Below, in pieces: positions 54,613-63,513 of a stretch of DNA of 64,000 bases. The stretch spans positions 1 to 64,000 of the forward strand of contig NZ_JAIQWX010000004.1 in assembly GCF_020164475.1 (NCBI RefSeq), read 5' to 3'. Every line of letters starts with the position of its first letter. The first letter of the stretch is position 1. The position numbers and the translations under genes were made by a program. Origin of the DNA: Pseudomonas sp. REP124 (GTDB lineage Bacteria; Pseudomonadota; Gammaproteobacteria; Pseudomonadales; Pseudomonadaceae). Under the pieces are notes generated by a model. That model was not told the origin of the DNA. It ran no database searches and saw only the letters and a list, made by a program, of their open reading frames with translations.

Positions 54613-55248
54613 ATGTCAAAACCAAAAGTGCTGATCGTGTTCTATTCGCGCACCCGTTCCACTGAAATCCTTGCCGATGCCATTGCCTCGGGCGCCGTCG
54701 CGGAGGGGGCCGAAGTGCGCCTGCGTCGGGCCCGCGAAGTTGTGGGGTCTGAAGTGATGCAGCAGGTTCCAGGCTGGTTCGAGAGTGCCGAAGCGATGAA
54801 CGCCAAGTACGAGAAGCCGACTGAAGCCGACGCCGAATGGGCCGATGCAATCATCTTCGGCACGCCGACGCGGTTCGGTTCGATTTCTTCGGAACTCAAG
54901 GCCTACATCGATGGCCTTGGAGGCCTGTGGTTTGCCGGCAAGCTCAACGGCAAGGCGGGCTCGGTGTTTGGGTCTACGTCCTCCAAACACGGCGGCAACG
55001 AGTCGACCCTGCTGTCGATCTATGCGCCGATGGCTCACCTGGGGTTGATTATCGTGCCGTTGGGGTATGCCGATCCGTCGATGTTCAAGGCTGGTACGCC
55101 CTATGGCGCAACCCATGTGTCGGTGCTTGATACGCTGACGCCGGATGAGGATCATCTGGCCGTCGCCCGATATCAGGGGCGCCGTGTGGCCTCTGTTGCC
55201 CGGTCGCTGCGTTGCGCGGCACCGGTTGCCGAGGCGGCCCTGGCCTGA
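54613..55248 (+). CDS. wrbA: NAD(P)H:quinone oxidoreductase, WrbA-like
   Basis: A 211-residue flavodoxin-fold quinone reductase. Flavin loop at the N-terminus (VFYSRTRSTEILADAIASGA), PTRFGSISSELKAYID and SVFGSTSSKHGGNESTLLS fit WrbA. It keeps benzoquinones as hydroquinones, useful both for feeding the dioxygenase and for avoiding oxidative stress. It lies 77 nt after the dioxygenase on the same strand. Other members of the family exist, so the symbol is by type. Confidence 0.9.
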   Translation: MSKPKVLIVFYSRTRSTEILADAIASGAVAEGAEVRLRRAREVVGSEVMQQVPGWFESAEAMNAKYEKPTEADAEWADAIIFGTPTRFGSISSELKAYIDGLGGLWFAGKLNGKAGSVFGSTSSKHGGNESTLLSIYAPMAHLGLIIVPLGYADPSMFKAGTPYGATHVSVLDTLTPDEDHLAVARYQGRRVASVARSLRCAAPVAEAALA

Positions 55249-55282
55249 GGTGCAAGGTGCGGTGGAGTAAACGGCTTGCCGC

Positions 55283-55885
55283 TTACTCCACCGGCAGCAA
55301 GTCGATCCATCCCGGTTGGTTTTTTACCCGCGCGATCCATTGTTCAATGGCCGTGAACGGGCGCATGTCGAAACCACCTGCGGTGGCCAGGGAGACATAA
55401 GCGAATACACCGAGGTCCGCCACGGTGTAGTCGTCGCCAACCAGCCAGTCATGCCCGCTCAGCCATTGATCGAGTTTCGCCAGCGCGGGATAGCCCTCGT
55501 TGTGCATTTGCTCGATCTGCGGGGCCATCTGTTCTGCGAGACCTTTCAAATGGTAGACGCGACACAGCGCCAACGGCTTTTGCAGATCACCCTGTTCGAA
55601 CGACAACCACCCGGTTACCTGCGCGCGCAACCAGGGATCGTCCGGGAGGTAACGGCTGCCCTGGGCAAGATACAGAAGGATGGCGCCGGATTCGACAATG
55701 GTCCGGCCATCGTCCAGTTGCAGCACCGGCACTCTGGAAAAACGGTTGAGTCGCTGGAACTCGGGGGTATGCGTTTCTCCCTTGGCCAGATCCAGAGTGA
55801 TGCGATCGTACGGTTGCCCCAGCTGATTGAGCAGAATGCGTACCTTCCAGGAGTTGCCCGACATTCGGCTGTCATAGAGTCGCAA
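55283..55885 (-). CDS. glutathione S-transferase
   Basis: A 200-residue GST. The thioredoxin domain starts MRLYDSRMSGNSWKVRILLN with the catalytic Ser in SGNSWKV and the gamma-Glu site in GRTIVESGAILLYLA; the C-terminal helices carry DYTVADLGVFAYV. The start is a TTG at 55885 with GGAG 8 nt upstream; no good ATG keeps the first beta strand. Convergent with wrbA; divergent from the LinD-like gene, with which it shares about 200 nt of promoter. Confidence 0.85.
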   Translation of the reverse strand: MRLYDSRMSGNSWKVRILLNQLGQPYDRITLDLAKGETHTPEFQRLNRFSRVPVLQLDDGRTIVESGAILLYLAQGSRYLPDDPWLRAQVTGWLSFEQGDLQKPLALCRVYHLKGLAEQMAPQIEQMHNEGYPALAKLDQWLSGHDWLVGDDYTVADLGVFAYVSLATAGGFDMRPFTAIEQWIARVKNQPGWIDLLPVE

Positions 55886-56089
55886 GATGGTCGCTCCAAC
55901 AAGAAAAAAGATCGCCCTGTGACCCTGCTCAAACCGCGGTCCAGAGGCTGAAACATTTCCTATCGTACCGGATTTGTCTGTGGCTGGAAGCTGCCTGTAA
56001 AGGCGGCTGCCGGTGAGGCAAATGACACCCGCTTTCAACTCACTCGATCCTCTACTGAACCCAAAACCTCAAGCGCAGGAGTGACTGTT

Positions 56090-57154
56090 GTGAATCTCGA
56101 AAAAGCAGATATGGCTACAACGATCGACCAACTCAGGCACATGGCCGCCAGCGTCCGTGCGGGCATGCTCGACCCCGGTCGCAGTACCCTCGTGGGTGAT
56201 GAGCGCAATCCGCGGTTCGAACTGTTCCATGCCGCCAGTTCATTGTGTTCGCAGAAGGTTCGTACGGTGTTGCACGAGAAGCGTCTGTCCTGGCGTTCCA
56301 ATGACATGGTCATCCTGTGTGCGATGGGGGCCGACGGCGTGATTGCGGCGGAGCACTACAATCCCGCCTACGTGCGTTTGCGCCTGATCGCCGGCAGAGA
56401 AATGGGGCAGGCGCTGGTCAGCGGCTACAGCGGGCGCACTTCCGTGGAGACCGAAGGTTTCGATCCCTGTGCAGTGCCGCTGCTGATCGATTATGAGGCC
56501 GGACGGGTCATCGCGGACTCCAAGCGCATCTGCTGTTATCTCGATGAAATATCCCGCGAGCCGGTGCAACTCTTGCCGGTGGTTGCCCAAGCCCGCGCCG
56601 AGGTGATGCGCCAGGTCAGCATCGTCGATCAATTGCCGAACGCCGCATTGCTCTATGGTTTTCATCCGGATGCCGATCGGCGGCCGGAAAGTCTCAAGTC
56701 GGTGATGGAAACGGTGTACGACTACAAGGTCACGGCCCTGCAGGCACTGGCTGCCAACAATGCCGGGGACGCCGAGTTGGTGGCCGCGTATCAGGCGAAG
56801 ATCGCCAAGGAAAATGGAGGCAAAAGGGTATGCCATAACGCCGAATTCCAACGCGCTGCACGGCAGACGGCGAGCGATCTATTGAGGGAACTGGATCGGT
56901 CTCTGAGTGGGCAATCGTTCCCATACCTGAATGGTCATGAGTTCTCGCTCGCTGACGTCGCCTGGGGCGTCAATCTGATCCGAATGGCTTATCTGGGGCT
57001 GGCTTCACTCTGGAACGACTTGCCGAACGTCGAGCGGTATTTCGAGGCACTGACCGAGCGCCCTTCGTTGTGCCGTGAAGCCATCGGTGCGTCTATCGAA
57101 TCACTGCCACCGTCCGACTATTTCGTCGGTCTGAAGGACTGTTCAATGAACTAG
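56090..57154 (+). CDS. LinD/PcpC-like reductive dehalogenase (GST superfamily)
   Basis: A 354-residue GST with a long N-terminal and central insertion. RFELFHAASSLCSQKVRTVL, YVRLRLIAG, SVETEGFDPCAVPLLID, and GRVIADSKRICCYLDEISRE, RRPESLKSVM all match LinD of lindane degraders as I remember it, where the CSQK Cys (here near 53) does glutathione-dependent removal of chlorine from chlorohydroquinones. The start is a GTG at 56090 with AGGAG 8 nt upstream; GTG 56081 and ATG 56111 are alternatives. Placed with a PcpA/LinE-like dioxygenase this is the strongest sign of chlorohydroquinone metabolism; a substrate other than a halogenated one remains possible. Confidence 0.85.
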   Translation: MNLEKADMATTIDQLRHMAASVRAGMLDPGRSTLVGDERNPRFELFHAASSLCSQKVRTVLHEKRLSWRSNDMVILCAMGADGVIAAEHYNPAYVRLRLIAGREMGQALVSGYSGRTSVETEGFDPCAVPLLIDYEAGRVIADSKRICCYLDEISREPVQLLPVVAQARAEVMRQVSIVDQLPNAALLYGFHPDADRRPESLKSVMETVYDYKVTALQALAANNAGDAELVAAYQAKIAKENGGKRVCHNAEFQRAARQTASDLLRELDRSLSGQSFPYLNGHEFSLADVAWGVNLIRMAYLGLASLWNDLPNVERYFEALTERPSLCREAIGASIESLPPSDYFVGLKDCSMN

Positions 57155-57155
57155 T

Positions 57156-57244
57156 CCCGTAGGAGCAAGGCTTGCCCGCGAAGGCGGTGTGTCAGTATGG
57201 GGCCGCATGTGCCGCCCCCTTCGCGGGCAAGCCTCGCTCCTACG
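57156..57244. repeat. REP palindromic pair
   Basis: Arms CCCGTAGGAGCAAGGCTTGC and GCAAGCCTCGCTCCTACG, between convergent genes. Confidence 0.85.
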
Positions 57245-57282
57245 TCAGGGTGGTGCGCGGATCACCCTGTAGAAGCGCGCTC

Positions 57283-58176
57283 TCAGTTCTTGTGCCTGGC
57301 CATGTGTGGGCACCCTGTCGGTGGGTTGCCGATGAAAGTCCTGGCCGACCAGAGTTCCGGGAACGGAATTTCGTCCAGGGTCGGCGCCAGCCAGGCGAGT
57401 CCCTCGGTGCCGAAGTACGCGGGGCGGGCACCGAAAGTCCGGCGCGTGGCCATCAAATGGCGGTATTTCCACTGACTGAACCCCTCGGCAATATCGGCAA
57501 GGGTTTCGCCGATCTGCTGGAGCTGGATGTTGATGTCAGGGCCGGCATAAATGTCCCGCCAGATTTTTTCGATCGCTTCGCTTGGCACATAGAGCGCGGT
57601 GAAATCGCGCTCGAGAGTCGCCTTGGGCACTTCCATGCCGATGCGGCTGAAATAGGCGAGCAGATCGTCGTAGAGGCTTGGCTCGGCCAGCGCCTGCTGG
57701 AGTTGTGCCAGGCGCTGCGGTTGCGGGGTGAAGTGCTGAAGGTGTTCGGCCTGCTTGATCCCCAGCAGATAAACCATGTGTCGATAGGTCCAGCCTTGCA
57801 GTGCAGTGTCCTGGCCATAGGTCGCCGCGGCCTTCGAGAGAATCGCCATCAGGTCGTTCGGCGTCATCCAGTCGATCGAGCGCCAATTGGCATCGAGCAC
57901 CTCCTGGTGGGCCACCACCCGCAACAGCGTGCGGTAAGTCAGCGTCAGGTCATTTGCGCGCAATTGGCGTTGCGCCGTCTGCAACTCCTTGACGATGAGC
58001 ATCCAGTAAAGTTCGGACACTTGCACGTGGGCGATCCAGGCGTGTTCACCCGGATGCTCGCTGACCGGCGTCTGCAACGAATGCAGCACATCGGTCTGCA
58101 TCCAGGCGCTGTAGGGCGTCTGGCCGGCGGGAGTGACGGTGGATTCGAGGCTCGCGGTATCGAGGATCTTGTTCAT
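57283..58176 (-). CDS. haem-dependent aromatic oxygenase, TDO-like but atypical
   Basis: A 297-residue protein of the tryptophan 2,3-dioxygenase fold. Conserved elements are WIAHVQVSELYWMLIVKELQ, QGWTYRHMVYLLGIK with the substrate-carboxylate Arg, and WKYRHLMATRRTFG with the haem-ligand His. But the distal His of canonical TDO (QHQTSELW) aligns with Val (HVQVSEL), the Phe at the active site with Trp, and the GTGGSSG loop that contacts substrate is missing. So it is probably not a true TDO but another branch of the superfamily (compare PrnB, MarE, TyrH). Located among hydroquinone genes, it may hydroxylate a phenol. Function is inference. Confidence 0.8.
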   Translation of the reverse strand: MNKILDTASLESTVTPAGQTPYSAWMQTDVLHSLQTPVSEHPGEHAWIAHVQVSELYWMLIVKELQTAQRQLRANDLTLTYRTLLRVVAHQEVLDANWRSIDWMTPNDLMAILSKAAATYGQDTALQGWTYRHMVYLLGIKQAEHLQHFTPQPQRLAQLQQALAEPSLYDDLLAYFSRIGMEVPKATLERDFTALYVPSEAIEKIWRDIYAGPDINIQLQQIGETLADIAEGFSQWKYRHLMATRRTFGARPAYFGTEGLAWLAPTLDEIPFPELWSARTFIGNPPTGCPHMARHKN

Positions 58177-58494
58177 TATTATTTTCCTGGTCGTGTTCGC
58201 AAATGCCAGTCAACTGGCGAGGATCAGGAAAATTCTAGGGTTGCGCACAGGGGCTGAGAAGTTGGTCAGGCTGCACGTTAAGTCCCGGAATGGCGAACGA
58301 TACTGGCAAAAAGTACCCCTGAAAAACTGCCAGAATAACTGTCATTGTCGTCAGGTGCTCACAAACCTATGATCGGGCAGTGACGATTGCCGGGGCGCTA
58401 TTTTTACGACAGACAGCGGCAAATATCGGGGATCGAATCTTCAGGCGACCGTCCTCGGTTTTTCTTCATCTTGATGCGGTGCAGGTAAGTCCGG
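58177..58494. other. intergenic region between the TDO-like gene and LysR
   Basis: 318 nt with divergent promoters. A 6-bp inverted repeat CTGGCA / TGCCAG with a 19-nt spacer (58303-58333) could be a LysR or other operator. I see no further gene. Confidence 0.6.
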
Positions 58495-59406
58495 ATGCTG
58501 GATTTGAAAGATGTCTTTTACTTCGTTCAGGTGGTCGATCGCGGTGGATTCACCGCAGCCGGCAATAGCCTGCGACTGCCCAAGTCGACGCTGAGCCATC
58601 GGGTTCACGAACTGGAAGCGTACCTTGGCGTGCGCCTGATCAACCGCACTTCGCGCCAGTTCGGCATGACCGATATCGGCTCCGAGTTCTATCAGTACGC
58701 TATCGCCATGCTCAACAGCGCGGACGTCGCCGAAGAGGCGGTGCGCCAGCGGCTGGCCGAACCCAGCGGAGTAGTGCGTATCACCACTGCGGTGGAAATC
58801 GCCCAGTTCGCCCTGCGCGACTTGCTGCCGACCTTTCTTACCCGTTACCCCAAAGTGCAGATCGTGGAAATTTCCACCGACCGCCTGGTGGATATCGTCG
58901 GCGAAGGGTTTGACCTGGCGATTCGCGGGCATATTTCGCCATTGCAGGATTCTTCCCTGGTACAACGCGCAATTGCCAGCGTGCCATGGTTCCTGTTTGC
59001 CGGGCCTGAGTACCTGGAGAAAGCGGGCGTACCGGCCGATCCGGAAGATCTGGCGCAGCACGCGACGATTTCGATCGTGCGGGGAGGGCCGTCGCAATGG
59101 CAGTTGCGGGGGCCCTCGGGTCAGGACACCAGCGTGCCGATCGCACCGCGCTTCCAGAGCAATGACATGATTTCCACCAAGGAAGCTGCCTGCGCGAACC
59201 TGGGGATCGCGGCGTTGCCGGGCTATATCTGCAAGGAAGAACTGAAGAACGGTACCCTGCGTCGGGTGCTACCGGGATGGATGGTCGCCGACGCACGCAT
59301 GACGGCGCTGATGCCCTATCGGACCGGGCTGCTTCCGGCGGTGCGGGCACTGATCGATTTTCTCGCCGTGGAGATCCCGAAAGTCACTACATTCGAGGAC
59401 GAGTAA
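58495..59406 (+). CDS. LysR-family transcriptional regulator
   Basis: A 303-residue LysR regulator. Winged helix: LDLKDVFYFVQVVDRGGFTA with AAGNSLRLPKSTLSHRVHEL. The effector domain begins about residue 92 (VVRITTAVEIAQFALRDLLP). It sits between the TDO-like gene (divergent, minus) and the amidase/MAR operon (convergent), and is the obvious candidate to control the cluster. Confidence 0.92.
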   Translation: MLDLKDVFYFVQVVDRGGFTAAGNSLRLPKSTLSHRVHELEAYLGVRLINRTSRQFGMTDIGSEFYQYAIAMLNSADVAEEAVRQRLAEPSGVVRITTAVEIAQFALRDLLPTFLTRYPKVQIVEISTDRLVDIVGEGFDLAIRGHISPLQDSSLVQRAIASVPWFLFAGPEYLEKAGVPADPEDLAQHATISIVRGGPSQWQLRGPSGQDTSVPIAPRFQSNDMISTKEAACANLGIAALPGYICKEELKNGTLRRVLPGWMVADARMTALMPYRTGLLPAVRALIDFLAVEIPKVTTFEDE

Positions 59407-59427
59407 GTCTTCTGACGATGCACACCC

Positions 59428-59519
59428 CGCGGGAGCGAGCTTGTTTGCGATGGCGAAGAGTCAGGCGACTTGGGCATTGAATGTGCCGGCCTCTTCCCGG
59501 GCAAGTCCGCTCCCGCATG
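59428..59519. repeat. degenerate REP pair
   Basis: Arms CGCGGGAGCGAGCTTGTTTG and TCTTCCCGGGCAAGTCCGCT have several mismatches to the usual sequence, so the element is aged. Confidence 0.7.
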
Positions 59520-59524
59520 GATTT

Positions 59525-60877
59525 TCAGCCGAAGCCAGCCAGCAAACGCTCCAACTTCATCGCCACCTGCAGCAGCCCACCATCATTTCCGGGCCGCGCG
59601 ACGATCTGTAATGCGGCAGGCAGGCGCTGGTCCGCGGAACGCAAGGGCAACGGAATCGAGATCGCCGGGAAACCGGCGAGGTTGAAGGGCGCGGTGTAGG
59701 TCATCAGCGCTTCACGAACGGTCCCTTGCCAATGACCGATGGTCAGGGTGGACTGTCCCACCAATGGCGCAGTACAGGGACAGGTTGCCAGCAGCAGATA
59801 GTCGACATCGGCCATGGCATGGGCGAGTTTTGCGGTGAACAGTCGGCGCACCTGCTGCGCGTTCAGGTAGTCGCTCAATACCACATGCCTTGCCCGTTCC
59901 AGCCGCTCCACGGTCTCTGCGCCATAGTGTTGGCTGATGAAGCCCCAGTCATGGCGTGAAAAGTGCGTCACACCACCCTCGGTCAGAACGATCGTGGCGA
60001 ATGCCTGAAACGTGCCTTGGAACAGCCCGGCGCTATCGACGTCGTCGCAGCTGTAGACCTCGCTCACTTGGCTCACGGCCTGCTCGAACGCCTGAGCCAC
60101 TGCCGTGCTCAAGGGCACCGGATCGACCTGACGAATCAGGCCGAAACGCGGCGACACGCTTGCGCCGGCATCCGGCAACGCGATGCCCAGCGCTTGCGCC
60201 AGCAACACGACGTCGGACACCCCGGCGCCGAGCAGACCCGGATGATCCAGACTCGGCGCCAGGGCAAAAATGCCCTGGGTGGGGAACGCGCCCCAGGTCG
60301 GTTTGAAGCCGGTCACACCGCACATCGCCGCGGGAATTCGTACGGAGCCACCGGTGTCGGTGCCAAGGCCCGCGGCGATGGCACCGCAGGCAATCGCCGC
60401 AGCGGCACCGCCGCTCGAACCCCCGGGAATGCAGCGTGGATCGAGAGGGTTGAGCGTGTCGCCAAACGCGCGACTGGCGGTTGTGACTCCCCAGGCGAAT
60501 TCATGGGTAGTGGTCTTGCCGATGATGATCGCGCCTTGCTCGACAAGTCTCTGCACGATCTGAGCGTTCTCTGAAGGCACATGGCCGAGGTAGGCGGCTG
60601 ACCCGTAACGGGTTTCCAGGTCCCGGGTATCGATCAGGTCCTTGACCCCGATCGGCAGGCCTTCCAGTGGCCTTTGGGTGCCGAGTGCAAAACACTGATC
60701 ACTTCGCGCCGCGGCTTCCAGCGCCGAGTTTCGGGCGATGCTGGCGAACGCATTCACTGTCGGCTGGGTGGCCTGCGCGATGGCGATTGACTGCTCGATC
60801 AACGAGCTCGCCGTAATGTGCCGATCCTCCAGTGCGTCCGCGGCCTCGCGCAACCCGACAATACGAGCACTCACCAC
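59525..60877 (-). CDS. amidase (amidase-signature family)
   Basis: A 450-residue amidase-signature hydrolase. The Ser-cisSer-Lys triad is visible: Lys in LPIGVKDLIDTRD, cis-Ser in CIPGGSSGGAAAAIACG and the nucleophile Ser in GLGTDTGGSVRIPAAMCG. GTG start at 60877 or 60874; the second forms a GTGA overlap with the stop of the MAR gene, so the two are translationally coupled. It may release an amine or ammonia from an aromatic amide early in the pathway. Substrate unknown. Confidence 0.9.
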   Translation of the reverse strand: MVSARIVGLREAADALEDRHITASSLIEQSIAIAQATQPTVNAFASIARNSALEAAARSDQCFALGTQRPLEGLPIGVKDLIDTRDLETRYGSAAYLGHVPSENAQIVQRLVEQGAIIIGKTTTHEFAWGVTTASRAFGDTLNPLDPRCIPGGSSGGAAAAIACGAIAAGLGTDTGGSVRIPAAMCGVTGFKPTWGAFPTQGIFALAPSLDHPGLLGAGVSDVVLLAQALGIALPDAGASVSPRFGLIRQVDPVPLSTAVAQAFEQAVSQVSEVYSCDDVDSAGLFQGTFQAFATIVLTEGGVTHFSRHDWGFISQHYGAETVERLERARHVVLSDYLNAQQVRRLFTAKLAHAMADVDYLLLATCPCTAPLVGQSTLTIGHWQGTVREALMTYTAPFNLAGFPAISIPLPLRSADQRLPAALQIVARPGNDGGLLQVAMKLERLLAGFG

Positions 60878-61986
60878 AGGCGCTCCAGTAGCAGTTCAAG
60901 TTTCATCGACGCATTCGCGCCCAGATCATCGACTTCGTTCGGATAATTGGCTTTGAGCAACTGAGCGATCTTGCCCAGTTGTGATTTATCGATGTCGAAA
61001 CTGCCGATGCGATTTGGCAGGCCAAGGCTGACCACCAGATTGTCGATTCGCTCGGCCAGTTGCTCGGCGGCTGAGCCGTTGGTTGCCGGTGAAAGAATGT
61101 CGAGCTTGTTGCCGTAGAACTCGGCACACGCACGAATGACCGGCGCCAGGGTGATGCAGGAAGTCATGCTGTGGGGCAGACCAAAGGTGCCGCCCAAAAT
61201 ATGTCCGATTCGATGGCTGAGCCCGTAAATCACTGACGCTGGTGAGAAGTAGCACTGCCACGCGGCCAGTTGCAGTTGCAGCAAGTCGTGGGAAGTGACC
61301 AGGCCATGGTCGATGGCGCGGCGGGTTTCGAGCGCTTGCGGCCAGCGCTCCAGAACAGTGAAGAAACGCTGCAAGCCACTGGCCGACATGATCGCGTGTG
61401 GATGGTCAACGCGGACCTTGCGCATGCCTTCCACCGCGTGGTCCATGCCTTTGATCGCGGATGAAAGCAATAATGAACGGGGTGTATCCAGCAACAGGAT
61501 CGGATCGATCACTACCACTTTCGGCGTTGTTTCGCGAATGGCATAGCTGCGTTTGAATTTCACCTTGCCGCCGGTTTCGGTGATGCCGAAGTAATGCGAA
61601 AACTCCGAACCGGACAGGGTGGTCGGTAATGCCGCAATTGGCAGAAAACGGCCGGTTTGCTGAAAGTGCAGATAAGACACGGCCTTGGCTGCGTCGAGTA
61701 CCGAGCCGCCACCCAAGGCAATGATCGACTTGGCGCCCAGACGCAGGCACGCCTCAAGGCCCAGTTGCACCGCCACATCCGGAACATGCGCCGGCAACTC
61801 GGTGAAAACGCCCACACCTTGGCGAATGTGAGGTTGCAGGCTGGTCTCGTTCAAATGATTGAGCGGCGCGACGGTGAAAGTGATCGGACGCTCGATGCCA
61901 TAGTCGCCAAAGCGGGAAACGGCGTCCGCCAGGATGTTCGAGCCCCAAAGCACCGCATCCTGAGGCAGGCAAGTCAGTTGATTCAT
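60871..61986 (-). CDS. maleylacetate reductase-like iron-containing dehydrogenase
   Basis: A 371-residue group III alcohol dehydrogenase-like protein. GGGSVLDAAKAVSYL is the NAD-binding region; LPTTLSGSEFSHYFGITETGG and metal ligands GMDHAVEGM and LSHRIGHILGGTFGLPHSMT fit maleylacetate reductases. Such enzymes reduce maleylacetate from ring cleavage to 3-oxoadipate. It is the first gene of an operon with the amidase. ATG at 61986. In the cluster it completes the route dioxygenase to oxoadipate. Confidence 0.85.
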   Translation of the reverse strand: MNQLTCLPQDAVLWGSNILADAVSRFGDYGIERPITFTVAPLNHLNETSLQPHIRQGVGVFTELPAHVPDVAVQLGLEACLRLGAKSIIALGGGSVLDAAKAVSYLHFQQTGRFLPIAALPTTLSGSEFSHYFGITETGGKVKFKRSYAIRETTPKVVVIDPILLLDTPRSLLLSSAIKGMDHAVEGMRKVRVDHPHAIMSASGLQRFFTVLERWPQALETRRAIDHGLVTSHDLLQLQLAAWQCYFSPASVIYGLSHRIGHILGGTFGLPHSMTSCITLAPVIRACAEFYGNKLDILSPATNGSAAEQLAERIDNLVVSLGLPNRIGSFDIDKSQLGKIAQLLKANYPNEVDDLGANASMKLELLLERLW

Positions 61987-62568
61987 TGTTATTGACCTTG
62001 GTGGTTGCTGAATACGCATCGAGGCTGACGTGTTGAGTCATCGGTCACAAGATTGAGGTACGGAACATAGCGTTCAGAGTTTTGGACGATCAGGTGTTTG
62101 ATTGGTTTAATTCTGGCGGCCTGCCTTATGGGTTTTGCAAGTTTTAAAGAAATGCCTGTTTGGAAGTGAATGAATGCACGGTTATTTCGCTAGTGAAGGT
62201 TTTACTTGTACGCAAAGTTCAGGGATTACGAACGCCTGGTTTTTTGTGTGTCGGATGTTCAAGGTTTTGCGTCAGGCTTGAATGGCTATCATGGTTCAAA
62301 AGCTATTGATTTTTCTGGTTTTATTTGAGTGTTTTCAGGCGTGGCATGTCTTTCTCTCAGCGTTTTCATGTCGATCTGCACGGTGTTGCACTTCGCTGGA
62401 AGAGATCTTTTTGGGTAGTGACATTCTTGTAGTTCAGTCTTATAAAAACTCTGGAAGTTTTCCTGGGGCTTTGTGCAAGTCTCTGTTCGTAAACGTTATC
62501 CAAATCGCCTTGATGTTGTCGCGGTACTTTGCCGTGCGCCCGAACAAAAATAATAAGAAGGCTTAAAC
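61987..62568. other. AT-rich 582-nt promoter region between MAR and the porin gene
   Basis: Lower GC than the neighbours, with repeated T-rich tracts. A dyad TTCAAG / CTTGAA with a 13-nt spacer lies at 62258-62282 and could bind the LysR regulator. A 94-codon frame (62282-62566) has no good ribosome site and no recognisable product. No RNA gene is seen. Confidence 0.6.
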
Positions 62569-63462
62569 ATGAATCGAAACTCGTTGTTCAAACTCACCGG
62601 TTTTACCTGCGTGGCCATGAGTTGCGCTCTGGCGAATGCCAGCGAAGGTGGCGGTTCTTCATACCCTCTGGGCGCAGAAACCTACATGGCGGGTGCGATG
62701 CCACCGCCGGGTTTGTACGGTCAGGTATTTCTCAGCCATTACGAGGCCGATACCTTTCGCGGCAACGACGGTCGAGCGTTACCGATGGACTTCAACCTGC
62801 GGGCAGACTGTATCGCCGGTCGTCTGATCTGGGTGTCCGAGCAGAAGATTCTCGGCGGCCAATTGGGTTTTCACGTCATTGCGCCGCTGGTGGATGTCAA
62901 AGTCAGCATCGATGATCAGTCGCAAAGCAAACGCGGATTGGGCGACATGATTTTCGCGCCGGCACTGGGTTACCACTACAGCGAGAAAATGCACGCGATC
63001 TTTGCTGTCGATACCATCGCGCCCACCGGCAGATACGATCGCAATGATCTGGCCAACACCGGTCGCAACTACTGGGTGCTGCAACCTGTGGCGGCGCTGG
63101 CGTACATAGACCCCGATGGCCTGAACGTCGACGTCAAGACCATGTACGACTTCAACTTTGAAAACCCCGCCACGAACTATCGCTCTGGCCAGGCCCTGCA
63201 CATGGATTACTCCGTGGGTTGGGGGATGGGCAACGGCTGGGTGCTCGGTGTGGGTGGTTATACCCTGTGGCAAACCACCGACGATCGCCAGGACGGCGAG
63301 CGGATAGAGGACAACAAGAGTCGCAGCCTTGCCATTGGTCCTTCGATTAAATACACCAGCAACCAGGGCTGGTTCCTTACAGCCAAATGGCAAAACGAAA
63401 CCCAGGTACGCAACCGTCCAGACGGAAACGCCTACTGGATCAAGCTGAGTATTCCTCTTTAA
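62569..63462 (+). CDS. SphA/MetA-pathway-type outer-membrane protein
   Basis: A 297-residue predicted beta-barrel of the SphA / phenol MetA degradation family, associated in other bacteria with aromatic catabolic operons and thought to admit hydrophobic substrates. Signal peptide about 1-24 (ending ANA). ARG and aromatic-rich strands such as GLYGQVFLSHYEADTFRG and ending IKLSIPL with terminal hydrophobic residue fit a barrel. It is transcribed away from the MAR operon and marks the end of the cluster. Confidence 0.85.
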   Translation: MNRNSLFKLTGFTCVAMSCALANASEGGGSSYPLGAETYMAGAMPPPGLYGQVFLSHYEADTFRGNDGRALPMDFNLRADCIAGRLIWVSEQKILGGQLGFHVIAPLVDVKVSIDDQSQSKRGLGDMIFAPALGYHYSEKMHAIFAVDTIAPTGRYDRNDLANTGRNYWVLQPVAALAYIDPDGLNVDVKTMYDFNFENPATNYRSGQALHMDYSVGWGMGNGWVLGVGGYTLWQTTDDRQDGERIEDNKSRSLAIGPSIKYTSNQGWFLTAKWQNETQVRNRPDGNAYWIKLSIPL

Positions 63463-63513
63463 GGATGGTTGATCAGGTGCTGCGGGGTGTCAGGCTGCCA
63501 ACGTTATCCCGAC

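Noticed and set aside
62282-62566. 94-codon frame before the porin gene
   Set aside because: No ribosome site, unusual Cys/Phe-rich composition in an AT-rich promoter region; no family recognised.
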